DNA of 64,000 nucleotides, from positions 2,914,001 to 2,978,000 of the forward strand of contig NC_013922.1 in NCBI RefSeq assembly GCF_000025625.1, in the 5' to 3' direction. The notes beneath the pieces are model-generated. The model made no database searches, had not been told where the DNA came from, and saw nothing but the letters and a program-made list of their open reading frames with translations. The translations under genes and the position numbers were made by a program. This DNA is from Natrialba magadii ATCC 43099. Lineage in GTDB: Archaea > Halobacteriota > Halobacteria > Halobacteriales > Natrialbaceae. Every line of letters begins with the position of its first letter. The stretch's first letter is position 1. Shown one piece after another: positions 45,333-54,673 of this stretch.

Positions 45333-46076
45333 ATGATCGCGAGCGAAACGATCCTCACGGGATCCGGACTGGCACTGCTCGTCGGTGCCGGCGGCTTCGC
45401 ACTCGGAGCGCGAGCGCTCCCCGCAGCGACGCGCCGATTCGGCTACGCGGTCGTTCTCGCCTGTGCGGGTATGGGGGTTGCGTACCTGCTCATGGCGGCC
45501 GGCGTCCTCACCGTTACGACCTCCGGCCGCGAAGAGTCTGCCGTCCGGTTCCTCGGCTACTCGGTCGCAATGACCGTCGGTAGCGTCGTCATCGGTGCAC
45601 TCGCCGGCGCGAGTACCCGGCGAACAGGTGCACTCGTCGGTGGGAACCTGCTGGCAGTCTGGGGAACGCTCGGAAGCTGGGTGTTCAGCGGAACCGGTGA
45701 AACCGTCGCCACAGTCCTCATCCTGGTGTCGTTTCTCGGCGTCGCCGTACTCCTCCTCGGACCGATGGCACGCACTGCCAGGACGGTCCACGCCGAACGC
45801 ACGCTCCTCTACGGCAAACTCAGAAACCTGGTGTTGCTCGCCTGGGCCAGCCTGATCGTCCTCGGCGCGATTTCGGCGCAGACGCTCGGCCTCACCGACG
45901 CCTTCGTCGGCCAGCTCGCCGCGACCTACGTCGACCTCGTCTTCCTGTTTGGCTTCGGCTTGCTCCTCTTTCGGAACGCCGACGCACTCGAGTACATCGG
46001 GACCGCTGGGGACGCCGACACTGGGTCGCAGTCAGGCGATGAGCCGTACGCGAGCACGGGTGTGAGCGGCAGGTGA
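45333..46076 (+). CDS. SRII-like opsin lacking the retinal-binding lysine, copy 1
   Basis: A 247-residue seven-helix protein collinear without gaps, by my reading, with Natronomonas sensory rhodopsin II. Helix B is AVVLACAGMGVAYLLMAAGV, helix F LRNLVLLAWASLIVLGAIS, helix G AATYVDLVFLFGFGLLLF. Using SRII numbering, Arg72, Trp171, Tyr199 and Asp201 are kept. Lys205 is Leu, the counterion Asp75 is Gly, Trp76 is Tyr, Tyr174 is Leu and Thr204 is Phe. The only lysine lies at residue 162 near the cytoplasmic end of helix F. Retinal cannot be bound covalently. Next gene is an HtrII-like transducer, 179 bp on. Confidence 0.85.
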   Translation: MIASETILTGSGLALLVGAGGFALGARALPAATRRFGYAVVLACAGMGVAYLLMAAGVLTVTTSGREESAVRFLGYSVAMTVGSVVIGALAGASTRRTGALVGGNLLAVWGTLGSWVFSGTGETVATVLILVSFLGVAVLLLGPMARTARTVHAERTLLYGKLRNLVLLAWASLIVLGAISAQTLGLTDAFVGQLAATYVDLVFLFGFGLLLFRNADALEYIGTAGDADTGSQSGDEPYASTGVSGR

Positions 46077-46255
46077 GCGGTGGTCCACGACGGGGGTCGA
46101 CGCACCGTCGTGCATGCCCGACCCACATGAAGCGAGCTATCGCGGCGGCAATAACGGTTATCAGGTGGCAGTGAGACGTCTATCCCAGGATGGGAGCCAG
46201 CAGTCCGTCCTGTCGGACGGGCTCGCTCCGAAGATGCATGAGGGAAGATCACGGG

Positions 46256-47899
46256 ATGCAATTCGATTCACTACTACCAGCACGGATTCGCCAACAGTAC
46301 AGTGTCAAGATCGCCGGTGCGCTCGGTTTCGTCGCCGTCGTGACGATCGGGTTCGGTGTCCTGTTCGGACTCCATATCGTCAGCGGTCCGACCGAGGGAC
46401 TGCAAGAACGTGCCATCGCCGGACTGACCGGACTGCTCGTGATTTTCTCGGTCAATCTCGGGCTCGTCGGGATCGTCCTCGGCGGCAACGTCGCGCTCTC
46501 GCTGCGCCAGCTTGGCGAGCGAACCGAGCGGATCGGGGACGGCGAGTTCGACGTCGACCTCGAAACCGATCGAGTCGACGAGATCGGCCAACTCTACAAC
46601 TCTGTCGACACGATGCGCGACTCGCTCGAGACGACACTCGAGGAGGTCGAGGCCGAGCAGGAACGTGCGGAGACGGCACAGGCGGAGGCCGAAGAGCAAG
46701 CCGCCCAGCTCGAAGAAGAACGCGAGCGGATTCAGGACCTCCAGCATCAGGCCGAACAGCAGAACCAGGAACTCGTCGCGGAAGCCCAGCGCTTCTCTGA
46801 CGTGATGGACGAGTGTGCGGCCGGTGACCTCAGCCAGCGTCTGGCTCCGCAGACGGACGACGAAGCGATGCAGGCGATTGCAGACTCGTTCAACCGGATG
46901 CTCGATCGGATTGGCGACGTCGTCGCCGAAGTGCAGGACGCGAGCGAGACAGTCGACGAGATGTCCGGCGACCTGCAGGGTTCGAGCCAGCAGATTCGTG
47001 CCGCCAGTCAGGAAGTCGCCGAGTCAGTCCAGGAGATCGCAGACGGCGCGACGAGCCAGACCGAGGACCTCGAACTCGCCGCCAGCGAGGTCAGCGACCT
47101 CTCTGCAGCCACGGAGGAAGTTGCAGCGACCACCTCCGAGATCGCGACCCAGTCCGAGGGGATGGCGACGCTGGCCGACGACGGCCAGGACGCCGCCGCC
47201 GACGCCGCACAGAACATCGACCAGCTCGTCGAGACGACTGAAACCGTCGTCGAAACGGTCGAGGAACTCAACGAGGAGGCCGCCCAGATCGGCGAAGTGA
47301 TCTCCCTCATCGACGACATCGCCGATCAGACGAACCTGCTCGCGCTCAACGCGAACGTCGAAGCCGCCCGCGCCGACGAGAGCGGTGACGGGTTCGCAGT
47401 CGTCGCGAACGAGATCAAATCGCTCGCCGAGGAAACCATGGACGCCGTCGACGAAATCGAAGGGACACTCGAGTCCATCCGTGATCGGACGGGGACGACC
47501 GCAGAGGAGATCACGATGGTCGACTCGAACATCAAGACGACGGCAACGCGCGTCGACGAGTTGCAGTCCCAACTCGAGACGATCAGTTCCGAGGCGGACC
47601 AGATGGACGCGAGTATTCAGGAGATTACGCAGACGGCGGACGACCAGGCCAGTTCGGCACAGGAGCTTGCGACGATCGTCGACGACGTGACGAGCGTGTC
47701 GGCGGAGACGAGCAGTCAGGCCGAGCAGGTCGCAGCAGCCTCCGAGGAGACGACGGCGACGACGGAGAGCGTCTCGACGATGGCGGGCGACCTGGACGAG
47801 CAGGCACAGCGGTTGAACGGGTTGATGGAGACGTTCACGATCGATCGCCGAGCCCAGTCTGCTGGGGCGGCCGCTGTCGCGCGAACGGGAGACGACTAA
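46256..47899 (+). CDS. HtrII-like methyl-accepting transducer
   Basis: A 547-residue chemoreceptor with two membrane helices ([40 protein letters not shown]) joined by a short loop and no outer ligand domain, the layout of Natronomonas HtrII. Asn67 in [14 protein letters not shown] matches HtrII Asn74, which bonds SRII Tyr199. HAMP repeats follow ([39 protein letters not shown]). The signalling tip is [20 protein letters not shown]. Start at 46256 aligns with the HtrII N-terminus; in-frame ATG at 46190 is possible. Flanked on both sides by lysine-less opsins. Confidence 0.88.
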   Translation: MQFDSLLPARIRQQYSVKIAGALGFVAVVTIGFGVLFGLHIVSGPTEGLQERAIAGLTGLLVIFSVNLGLVGIVLGGNVALSLRQLGERTERIGDGEFDVDLETDRVDEIGQLYNSVDTMRDSLETTLEEVEAEQERAETAQAEAEEQAAQLEEERERIQDLQHQAEQQNQELVAEAQRFSDVMDECAAGDLSQRLAPQTDDEAMQAIADSFNRMLDRIGDVVAEVQDASETVDEMSGDLQGSSQQIRAASQEVAESVQEIADGATSQTEDLELAASEVSDLSAATEEVAATTSEIATQSEGMATLADDGQDAAADAAQNIDQLVETTETVVETVEELNEEAAQIGEVISLIDDIADQTNLLALNANVEAARADESGDGFAVVANEIKSLAEETMDAVDEIEGTLESIRDRTGTTAEEITMVDSNIKTTATRVDELQSQLETISSEADQMDASIQEITQTADDQASSAQELATIVDDVTSVSAETSSQAEQVAAASEETTATTESVSTMAGDLDEQAQRLNGLMETFTIDRRAQSAGAAAVARTGDD

Positions 47900-47986
47900 C
47901 CCGTCTCGTCGCTTCCTGACCAGTACCGAAGTCGACCAGACCAGCACACCAACCACCAACACACCAACATCAGAACCATATCTACG

Positions 47987-48733
47987 ATGATCGAACACAC
48001 CACGACGTTTGTATTGACGAGCACGATTCTTGCAGTGATGACAGCGGTCTTCCTGCTGTGGACTCGGCGACTCGAGGACGGATCGCGGCGGCTCGGCTAC
48101 GCGGTCGTCGCCGCCTGTGGAGCGATGAGCGTCGCGTACCTGCTCATGGCTGCGGGCGTGCTGTCCGTGTCGACGACCGGGCGAGACGAGTCCATCGCGC
48201 GGTTCCTCGGCTACTCGGTCGCCTGGGGCGCAGTCTGTTACGTGATCGGGATGATCGCCGACGCAGAACGGCGGTATACACTCCTCCTGCTCGGCGGGAT
48301 CCTGCTAAGTCTCTGGGCGACCGTAGGAAGCTGGATACTCGGCGGGGCAGCGGGTACCGTCCTCACACTCGCGATCGTGGCCGGAGTCAGTGTGATGGGG
48401 GGCGTTCTATACGGCCCACTCGCACGCGAGGCACAGACCGTGAGCAGCGAGCGAACGCTGCTGTACGGGCGACTCAAGAATCTGACTATGCTCGTCTTCG
48501 TCGGCCTCCTCACAACCGGGATGCTCTCCGCACAGAATCTCGGGTTTACCGACGCCTTCATCGGACAGGCCCTCGCGACCTACCTTGATTTCGTCTGGCT
48601 TGCAGGCTTTGGCGGACTGGTACTCCGGAGTAGAGCTGCGCTGTCGGATGCTGGCAACGAGCGCGACGCCACGGAAGCGACGGGATCGAACGCTGAACGC
48701 GTTGCCGTCGGGACGGCACAGTCTGCCGACTGA
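47987..48733 (+). CDS. SRII-like opsin lacking the retinal-binding lysine, copy 2
   Basis: A 248-residue paralogue of the opsin-like protein at 45333, identical to it in many segments (VAYLLMAAGV, RFLGYSVA, ERTLLYG). Arg72, Tyr199 and Asp201 are retained in SRII numbering. Lys205 is Leu (TYLDFVWLAGFGGLVL), Asp75 is Gly, Trp171 is Phe, Tyr174 is Leu, Thr204 is Trp. The only lysine is at position 164. It begins 87 bp after the transducer stop on the same strand, so one opsin-transducer-opsin operon is likely. Confidence 0.85.
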   Translation: MIEHTTTFVLTSTILAVMTAVFLLWTRRLEDGSRRLGYAVVAACGAMSVAYLLMAAGVLSVSTTGRDESIARFLGYSVAWGAVCYVIGMIADAERRYTLLLLGGILLSLWATVGSWILGGAAGTVLTLAIVAGVSVMGGVLYGPLAREAQTVSSERTLLYGRLKNLTMLVFVGLLTTGMLSAQNLGFTDAFIGQALATYLDFVWLAGFGGLVLRSRAALSDAGNERDATEATGSNAERVAVGTAQSAD

Positions 48734-48822
48734 CTGCGAGCGCGAACCCGTCACAGCAGGCCCACAACCACAACGACAGCAACGGAGTGTTTTCGGCAGC
48801 GAAATCGAGACGTGAGAAGAGC

Positions 48823-48887
48823 GGCCGAGACGAAAGAAGAACAGATCCAGGCGAGAGAAGAGTAGGCCGAGACGAAAGAAGAACAGA
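48823..48887. repeat. two 23-bp direct repeats
   Basis: GGCCGAGACGAAAGAAGAAC followed by AGA occurs at 48823-48845 and 48865-48887, embedded in purine-rich sequence between the convergent opsin and HemAT genes. Confidence 0.8.
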
Positions 48888-48943
48888 CTCAGACAAAAAG
48901 GAGCGCAAACAGAACAGTTGCGACAGCGCGACGACGCGCGTGG

Positions 48944-50524
48944 CTACGTCGATACCGTCTCGTCCGCGAGTCGGCCGACCTCGGACTCGATTTCGTCCAC
49001 CAGCTCGTCGACCTGCTCGTTCTGACCGACGATCGCCTCGATTTCGGTTGCGACCTCGTGTGACTGTTCCATCGCGGTGTCGGTCATGCTCGCGACCTCT
49101 TCGGTGCTTGCCGCCTGGTCGTCAGTCGCCATCGCGACCTCCTGAATACCAGTACTCGCCTCCTGGACGGATTCCTCGATGCGCTCTAAGTTGTCGACCG
49201 TCTCCTCAACCAGCCCGACGCCGCTTTCGATCTCCTCGTTTGCCGTCTCGAGACTATCAACCGTCTCCTCGGTATCCGCCTGGATCTGGTCGATCATCCG
49301 TTCGATGTTCTTGGCTTCGTCCTGCGATTCTTCGGCCAGGGACTTGACCTCGTTTGCGACGACCGCGAACCCGTCTCCTGCTTCGCCCGCCGTCGCCGCC
49401 TCGATCGACGCATTGAGCGCGAGCAGATTCGTCTGGTCGGCGATATCGTTGATCACATCCACGATTTCGTCGATCTTCTGGACGCTCTCGCGCAAGTCCT
49501 CGACGTCGTCGGTCACCTCGTCCGCCGCATCGTCGACGACCGCCATCTTGTCGATCGCTTCCTCGGCCGTCTCCGTCGTGTCGTTCGCGATTTCCTCCGC
49601 GCGCTCGCTGGTTGCGCTGACCTCCTCGGCGTTCGAGGCAATCTCCTCGACCGTCGCCGATAGTCCCGCTACTTCGCCCGAAATCTCGCCCATCGCGTCG
49701 GACTGTTGGGCCGCCAGGTCGCTGATCTCGTCGGAACGGTCGGAGACCTCTACCGAACGCTCGCGGAGCTCGGTGACTGACGACTGGACGTTCTTCGAGA
49801 CCTCGGTCCGGTGCTCGAGTTCGTCCTCGATATCGGCGTAGGCGTCGATGTAGGTGTCCATCGCGATCTGCTGGTCGACGTTCAGTAGTTTGAGCGCAGA
49901 GAGCGATCGCTCGACAACGTCGTCGACCATCTCCTGGGCGTCGGAGAGGGGCACGAGCGGCTCATCCTGGGATGGGGCTGTCGACGACTCCGCGGACAGC
50001 TCTGTCTCCGTTTCGGGTGCATCCTCGACAGCCGTACTGGCGAGGTCGTCCATCGCTTCGTCCGCAAGCGCCGTCAGAATCCCCTCGTAGTAGATCGAAT
50101 AGCCGCCGAGATAGAACTTCGGCCCCATGTCCAGCATATCGTGAATCTTGCCGATCCTGGCACGGCGCTCGGCGTACGCCGTCCCGTACTCACCACGACC
50201 GATATCCATGAGATACTCATACTGGGTCCGCTCGAGTGCATCGACGGATTTCGAGGACGAGTTGAGAATCGCAGTGGCGTCGGCGTTCGACTGGAGGTGG
50301 GAGTAGAACTCAGCGACGAGGTCATCCGCAATCTCCTCGAGAAGCGGCGCCATCGACTCGAGTCGATCGGCATCGGTCTCATCGAAGCCGACGAACTCCT
50401 TTCGCCACTCGAGTTCACGGCGATCGAGCCCGATCCGGTCGGTAAGGTCACGTCCGTCGACCTGCCGTCTGTTGTGCTCGTCGATTGTAGCCTGCGCCTG
50501 ACGCTCGTCCTGGTGGGTAGGCAT
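48944..50524 (-). CDS. hemAT: globin-coupled aerotaxis transducer HemAT
   Basis: A 526-residue soluble transducer. The N-terminal globin sensor (about 25-185) has the proximal heme ligand His128 in [20 protein letters not shown] and the B-helix region [16 protein letters not shown]. The C-terminal signalling domain is a long coiled coil with the tip [20 protein letters not shown]. There are no membrane helices. In Halobacterium HemAT mediates aerophobic responses to oxygen. It ends in the conserved motif region without a pentapeptide tether. Its signalling region is nearly identical in DNA to the paralogue at 51572. Confidence 0.9.
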   Translation of the reverse strand: MPTHQDERQAQATIDEHNRRQVDGRDLTDRIGLDRRELEWRKEFVGFDETDADRLESMAPLLEEIADDLVAEFYSHLQSNADATAILNSSSKSVDALERTQYEYLMDIGRGEYGTAYAERRARIGKIHDMLDMGPKFYLGGYSIYYEGILTALADEAMDDLASTAVEDAPETETELSAESSTAPSQDEPLVPLSDAQEMVDDVVERSLSALKLLNVDQQIAMDTYIDAYADIEDELEHRTEVSKNVQSSVTELRERSVEVSDRSDEISDLAAQQSDAMGEISGEVAGLSATVEEIASNAEEVSATSERAEEIANDTTETAEEAIDKMAVVDDAADEVTDDVEDLRESVQKIDEIVDVINDIADQTNLLALNASIEAATAGEAGDGFAVVANEVKSLAEESQDEAKNIERMIDQIQADTEETVDSLETANEEIESGVGLVEETVDNLERIEESVQEASTGIQEVAMATDDQAASTEEVASMTDTAMEQSHEVATEIEAIVGQNEQVDELVDEIESEVGRLADETVST

Positions 50525-50804
50525 TGTCTCGACATTCCGGCGATCCGAACATATACTTACTGGCGGCGGTGGAGTTCACAGGCGTTCTCGGTTTGGAATG
50601 TGGTCAGGGACGAGGACTGAATCTGGGTCAGGTCTGGAACTGAGTCTGTGCTCGAGCTGGAGCCAGGGTTTCGAAACGCGACCGAAGCCAACCGCACCGT
50701 CAGATCAGGACCACTCAGTGTCACCAACTGGTAGCCACTGAATAGCAAACTGTGGCTGTACTCGAGTGCCGTTCGGTCGGTGCCGACCCGAGCCGGCGGA
50801 GCAA

Positions 50805-51338
50805 TTAAATACGAACGGCAGTCGGGTCGATCCACAGCACGAACTCGTCGTTCTGGCGGACGATGCCGGCGATTCCGTCGCCATCGACGGACGTATCGAC
50901 TGTCGTCGCGTCGATCTGGCGTACCTGTCGGACTTCGTCGGCGAGCCAACCGATTCGGTCGGTCGAGTCACGCTTTCGTTTGAAGACGATGATCCGATTA
51001 CCGAGGTCGTCGTTCTCGTTCTCGCCGAAGATCGTTCGCAGGTTGACGATCTTCGTCGTCTCGCCTCGGAGGTCCATCACGCCCTCGACGTGGTCGGGCG
51101 TGTTCGGGATCGCGGTCAGTTCGTCGGTGTTGACAATCTCCGCGACGTAGCCGATGTCGACGCAGTAGCGGTTCTCGCCGAGGTCGAACTCGAGGACGTG
51201 GACGCTGAGGTCGTCGGGTGTGGCTGTGTTGGTGGGCGTGTTGGTGTCTGTATTGCTGTTCGTATTCGCGCTCGTCTCCGTATTCGTAGTCGTCTCGTCG
51301 GTCGCGTTCGATTGTGTGGATTGGTTCGTAGATACCAT
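50805..51338 (-). CDS. cheW: chemotaxis coupling protein CheW1
   Basis: A 177-residue CheW. After about 40 Asn/Thr-rich residues the SH3-like fold begins: VHVLEFDLGENRYCVDIGYV, then TPDHVEGVMDLRGETTKIVN, the hallmark region for receptor and CheA contact, and IDATTVDTSVDGDGIAGIVR. It links the transducers to CheA. It lies between HemAT and its paralogue on the same strand. Confidence 0.9.
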   Translation of the reverse strand: MVSTNQSTQSNATDETTTNTETSANTNSNTDTNTPTNTATPDDLSVHVLEFDLGENRYCVDIGYVAEIVNTDELTAIPNTPDHVEGVMDLRGETTKIVNLRTIFGENENDDLGNRIIVFKRKRDSTDRIGWLADEVRQVRQIDATTVDTSVDGDGIAGIVRQNDEFVLWIDPTAVRI

Positions 51339-51354
51339 GGCAGTTCGGTGGGTG

Positions 51355-51535
51355 GGTGGTGATCGGTGGTCGGTAGTCGGTAGTCGTGGTCGGTGGTCAG
51401 TGGTCGGTGATCGGTGGTCAGTGGTCGGTGATCGGTGGTCAGTGGTCGGTGGTCGGTAGTCGTGGTCGGTGGTCGGTAGTCGTGGTCGGTGGTCGGTAGT
51501 CGTGGTCGGTAATCGGCGGTCAGTAGTCGATGGCC
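51355..51535. repeat. GGTCGGT/AGTCGTGGTCGGTG simple repeat
   Basis: About 180 bp of imperfect GGTCGGT, GGTCAGT and AGTCGTGGTCGGTGGTCGGT units between cheW1 and the next transducer. Confidence 0.9.
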
Positions 51536-51571
51536 GATGATATGCCGTGCAAGAGAGCGCTCAGCGATGCG

Positions 51572-53233
51572 CTACTCGTCCGCAGAGAGACTGCGAACAT
51601 CGGCTTCAACCTCGTCGACCAGCTCGTCGACGGTCTCGGCGTGGCGTTCGATCGCCTCGAGTCCGTTCGTGACCTGCTGGGACGTCTCCATCGCAGTGTC
51701 GGTCATGCTCGCGACCTCTTCGGTGCTTGCCGCCTGGTCGTCGGTCGCCGTCGCGACCTCCTGAATGCCCGTGCTTGCCTCCTGGACGGATTCCTCGATA
51801 CGCTCTAAGTTGTCGACCGTCTCCTCGACCAGATCGACACCAGTCGAGACGCGCTCGTTCGCCGTCTCGAGGCTGTCGACCGTCTCCTCGGTATCCGCCT
51901 GAATCTGGTCGATCATCCGTTCGATGTTCTTGGCTTCGTCCTGCGATTCTTCGGCCAGGGACTTGACCTCGTTCGCGACGACTGCGAACCCGTCTCCCGC
52001 TTCGCCCGCCGTCGCCGCTTCGATCGAGGCGTTGAGCGCGAGCAGATTCGTCTGGTCGGCGATATCGTTGATCACGTCCACGATCTCGTCGATCTTCTGG
52101 ACGCTCTCGCGGAGGTTTTCGACGTCGTCAGTCACCTCGACGGCTGCCTCCTCGACGCCTTCGATCTGATCGATCGCTTCCTCGGCCGTCTCCGTCGTGT
52201 CGGTCGCGATTTCCTCGGCGCGCTCGCTGGTGGCACTGACCTCCTCGGCGTTCGAGGCAATCTCCTCAACCGTCGCCGACAGCCCCGAGACCTCACTCGC
52301 AATTTCGTTCATCGAGTTCGACTGCTCGGCCGCGAGATCCGTCATCTCCGCGGTCCGATCGGTCACGTCGGCAGTCGAATCCGAAACCTCACGCAGCGAC
52401 TCCTGAATCCGATCACCGACGGCCTCGCGCTGGCGCTTCGTCTCTACCTGATTCGTGAGTTGCGCTTCGTACTCGGCGATGCGCTCTTCATCTGCTGCCT
52501 GCTGGCTGCGCTGTGCACTGGCGTAGGTCTGCATCGCGAGTTGCTGGTCGACCAGACTGTGGCGCAGCAGCGACAGCGTCCGGGAAACGACGGTGTCGAC
52601 TGCGTCGTCGACGGCTTCTCCAATGGCACCGGACTCGCCAGCAGTCTCAGCGTCAGGCGTCCCAGCATCACCCCCTCCTCCTCCTCCTCCTTCTCCCTCT
52701 CTCTTCCCCTCAAACCCCGCTTTGACGTCCGCCGCAATCGCCTCGAGTGCCTCCTCGTAGTACGCGCCGAACGACCCGATATAGGCGTCAGGCCCTGCTG
52801 CAAGGACCGCCCCAACGGCCGGCGACTCGAGTCGATCCGAGAAAACCGCCACGTCGGTCCGGCCCGCCGCTGCCGCGTCGACGAGGCCGGCCTGGTCCGA
52901 TTCGAGTTGGGCTTTGCTCGCGCCCGACTGCGTCTCGAGTGCACTCGAGACAGCCGGCTTGCGGCTGGCGGCGTCGGCGGACGCTGCGGCGATGTCCGCA
53001 CGGGCGTCTGCGAGGGCGTCCGAGAGCGACTCGAGTCGGGCCTCGTCGTCGGCGTCCAGTGAGACGAAGGTGTTCGCGCGCTCGACGCTGGCGGGGTCGA
53101 TGCCAGTGTTCATGATGGCGTCGACGTCCGCACTCGAGACCGAGGCCGAGGCCGAGCTCAAAGCCGTCCCACCGGAATCAGTGGAATCGGCTGCGGCTTC
53201 GAGACGGGACGCTCCGCCGTCTGTTCTGGGCAT
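51572..53233 (-). CDS. HemAT paralogue with histidine-free globin domain
   Basis: A 553-residue soluble transducer. Residues 48-170 align with the HemAT globin ([39 protein letters not shown]) but the proximal heme histidine is Gly141 and there is no histidine before residue 225. The domain is Ala-rich. A Gly run ([13 protein letters not shown]) links it to the helical part. The signalling tip [20 protein letters not shown] and surroundings equal those of HemAT. A non-heme globin sensor, as in Bacillus RsbR, is the natural reading. Ligand unknown. Confidence 0.82.
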   Translation of the reverse strand: MPRTDGGASRLEAAADSTDSGGTALSSASASVSSADVDAIMNTGIDPASVERANTFVSLDADDEARLESLSDALADARADIAAASADAASRKPAVSSALETQSGASKAQLESDQAGLVDAAAAGRTDVAVFSDRLESPAVGAVLAAGPDAYIGSFGAYYEEALEAIAADVKAGFEGKREGEGGGGGGGDAGTPDAETAGESGAIGEAVDDAVDTVVSRTLSLLRHSLVDQQLAMQTYASAQRSQQAADEERIAEYEAQLTNQVETKRQREAVGDRIQESLREVSDSTADVTDRTAEMTDLAAEQSNSMNEIASEVSGLSATVEEIASNAEEVSATSERAEEIATDTTETAEEAIDQIEGVEEAAVEVTDDVENLRESVQKIDEIVDVINDIADQTNLLALNASIEAATAGEAGDGFAVVANEVKSLAEESQDEAKNIERMIDQIQADTEETVDSLETANERVSTGVDLVEETVDNLERIEESVQEASTGIQEVATATDDQAASTEEVASMTDTAMETSQQVTNGLEAIERHAETVDELVDEVEADVRSLSADE

Positions 53234-53425
53234 AGTCGTGACAGTGAGAGTCAGCTAAATAAGTGTTTTTGCAGATCCCATCCATCGGGGAGTTTAGCGG
53301 CCACAACAGTCATATACGGTGTTCTGGCAAAGCGTGATTCCCGGAGTGGCAGCGACTGGATCAGCGAAAGTGGATGAAAGTGAACGTAAAACGGGAACTG
53401 CGCTACTCGTCGCGTCGGTCCAGTG

Positions 53426-54673
53426 TCAGTCGATGGTCGCGATGAGTTCGTCGATGTCCAGCCAGGCGACGAGCGTCGTTCGATCCTCGTCGTCCTGCTT
53501 CTTGATGATGCCACGGACGCACTCGTGCTGGTGGTCGCCCGCGGCGTCCATCACGCTGCCCGTCTCATCGATCTGGCTGTCGTGATAGGTGACCGCCTGC
53601 GAGACGTCGGTCACGCGGACGCCGAGCTTTTGCTTGTCGTCGTCGCGTTCTAAGACGACGATGTACTGGTCGTCGGAGAGTTCGTTGTGCTCGACGTCGA
53701 GCATCGTCGTCGGGTCGAGAACACCCGTGATCTCGCCGCGGAGGTCCGTCACGCCGTCGATGGCGGTCGGACCGCGCGGGAACCGCGTGATGTCTTTCAT
53801 CTCGACGATAGCGCTGATCCGATCGATCTCGATGGCGTAGCGGTTCTCGTTCAGGTAGAACTCGAGCATCTGGATTGTCGACTCGCTGTCGTGTGTCGAG
53901 TGGATCAGCGTGTTCCCCTGATCGAACATGGCGTCCTTACGGGCGCTGGTCGCGTCGCCGTACCCCTCGGCATCCGCCATCGTCGCAGAGCCGTCGACGG
54001 TTGGCTCCGCGCTGGTCCCCGTGAGTTCGGCGACGGTGGACTGGCTGGCGATTGCACCACCGAGTGCAGCGAGCGGGCCGTCCGCGCGGGATTCGGATTC
54101 GCCGTCGTCGAACGAGAGCGTAACATCAGTGTCGCCCGTCTCCATCGACGCTTCGGTATCTGTGGTCCCGGCAGCCACCCCTGCAGAGTCAACAGCCGCA
54201 GCATCGCCGGCGGCGTCAGCGCCAGCGGCGTCAGAATCGCCTGCTGTATCCGCAGCTTCTATCGCATCTGCCTCCGAATCGGCCGCGTCCGACCCCTGTT
54301 CGGGTTCGGAACTGGCGTCTGCTGTCTGTTGTCCGTCGCCGCAATTATCGTCACTGTCACCCGTGGCCCTGTCACTGCTCGCTGCTGGTTCGTCGCGTTT
54401 GCCCGCCGATTCGGTACCACTCTCTGTGCTGTCGTCGGCTGCGGACGGGGATTCTGCCGCTGACTCGTCTGCTTCGTCTTGTTCCGCGGTCTCTGCGGTC
54501 TCTGCGGCCTCCGCGGTCTCTGCAGCCTCTGCGGTCTCTGCGGCCTCCGCGGTCTCTGCAGCCTCTGCAGCCTCTGCGGTCTCTGCGGCCTCCGCAGTCT
54601 CTGCTGTCTCACGTGCCCCCCCAGCTGCACGGTTGCGCATCTCCCGAAGTCGACGTGCTCTGTCGTCAGTCAT
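53426..54673 (-). CDS. cheW: CheW2 with long low-complexity N-terminus
   Basis: A 415-residue protein. Residues about 20-65 are Ala-Glu-Thr repeats (AETAEAAETAEAAEAAETAE), followed by an acidic Ser/Ala-rich stretch to about 250. The C-terminal 160 residues are a CheW domain: IQMLEFYLNENRYAIEIDRI, PTAIDGVTDLRGEITGVLDP, VTDVSQAVTYHDSQID. The start ATG overlaps the parA stop in ATGA, so translation is coupled to the ParA ATPase. It likely joins receptor arrays through its CheW part while the extension contacts another partner. Confidence 0.85.
   Translation of the reverse strand: MTDDRARRLREMRNRAAGGARETAETAEAAETAEAAEAAETAEAAETAEAAETAEAAETAETAEQDEADESAAESPSAADDSTESGTESAGKRDEPAASSDRATGDSDDNCGDGQQTADASSEPEQGSDAADSEADAIEAADTAGDSDAAGADAAGDAAAVDSAGVAAGTTDTEASMETGDTDVTLSFDDGESESRADGPLAALGGAIASQSTVAELTGTSAEPTVDGSATMADAEGYGDATSARKDAMFDQGNTLIHSTHDSESTIQMLEFYLNENRYAIEIDRISAIVEMKDITRFPRGPTAIDGVTDLRGEITGVLDPTTMLDVEHNELSDDQYIVVLERDDDKQKLGVRVTDVSQAVTYHDSQIDETGSVMDAAGDHQHECVRGIIKKQDDEDRTTLVAWLDIDELIATID
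54481..54610. repeat. Ala-Glu-Thr coding repeat (TCTGCGGCC/TCCGCGGTC units)
   Basis: Tandem 6- and 9-bp units encode the AETAEA repeats of the CheW2 N-terminus; unit number changes keep the frame. Confidence 0.8.

Noticed and set aside
45333-46076. Canonical sensory rhodopsin II
   Set aside because: The fold and length fit, but the Schiff-base lysine and the counterion are missing, so a photoreceptor call is not supported.
46114-46800. Plus-strand ORF overlapping the transducer start
   Set aside because: Out-of-frame shadow of the HtrII-like transducer with Arg-rich composition.
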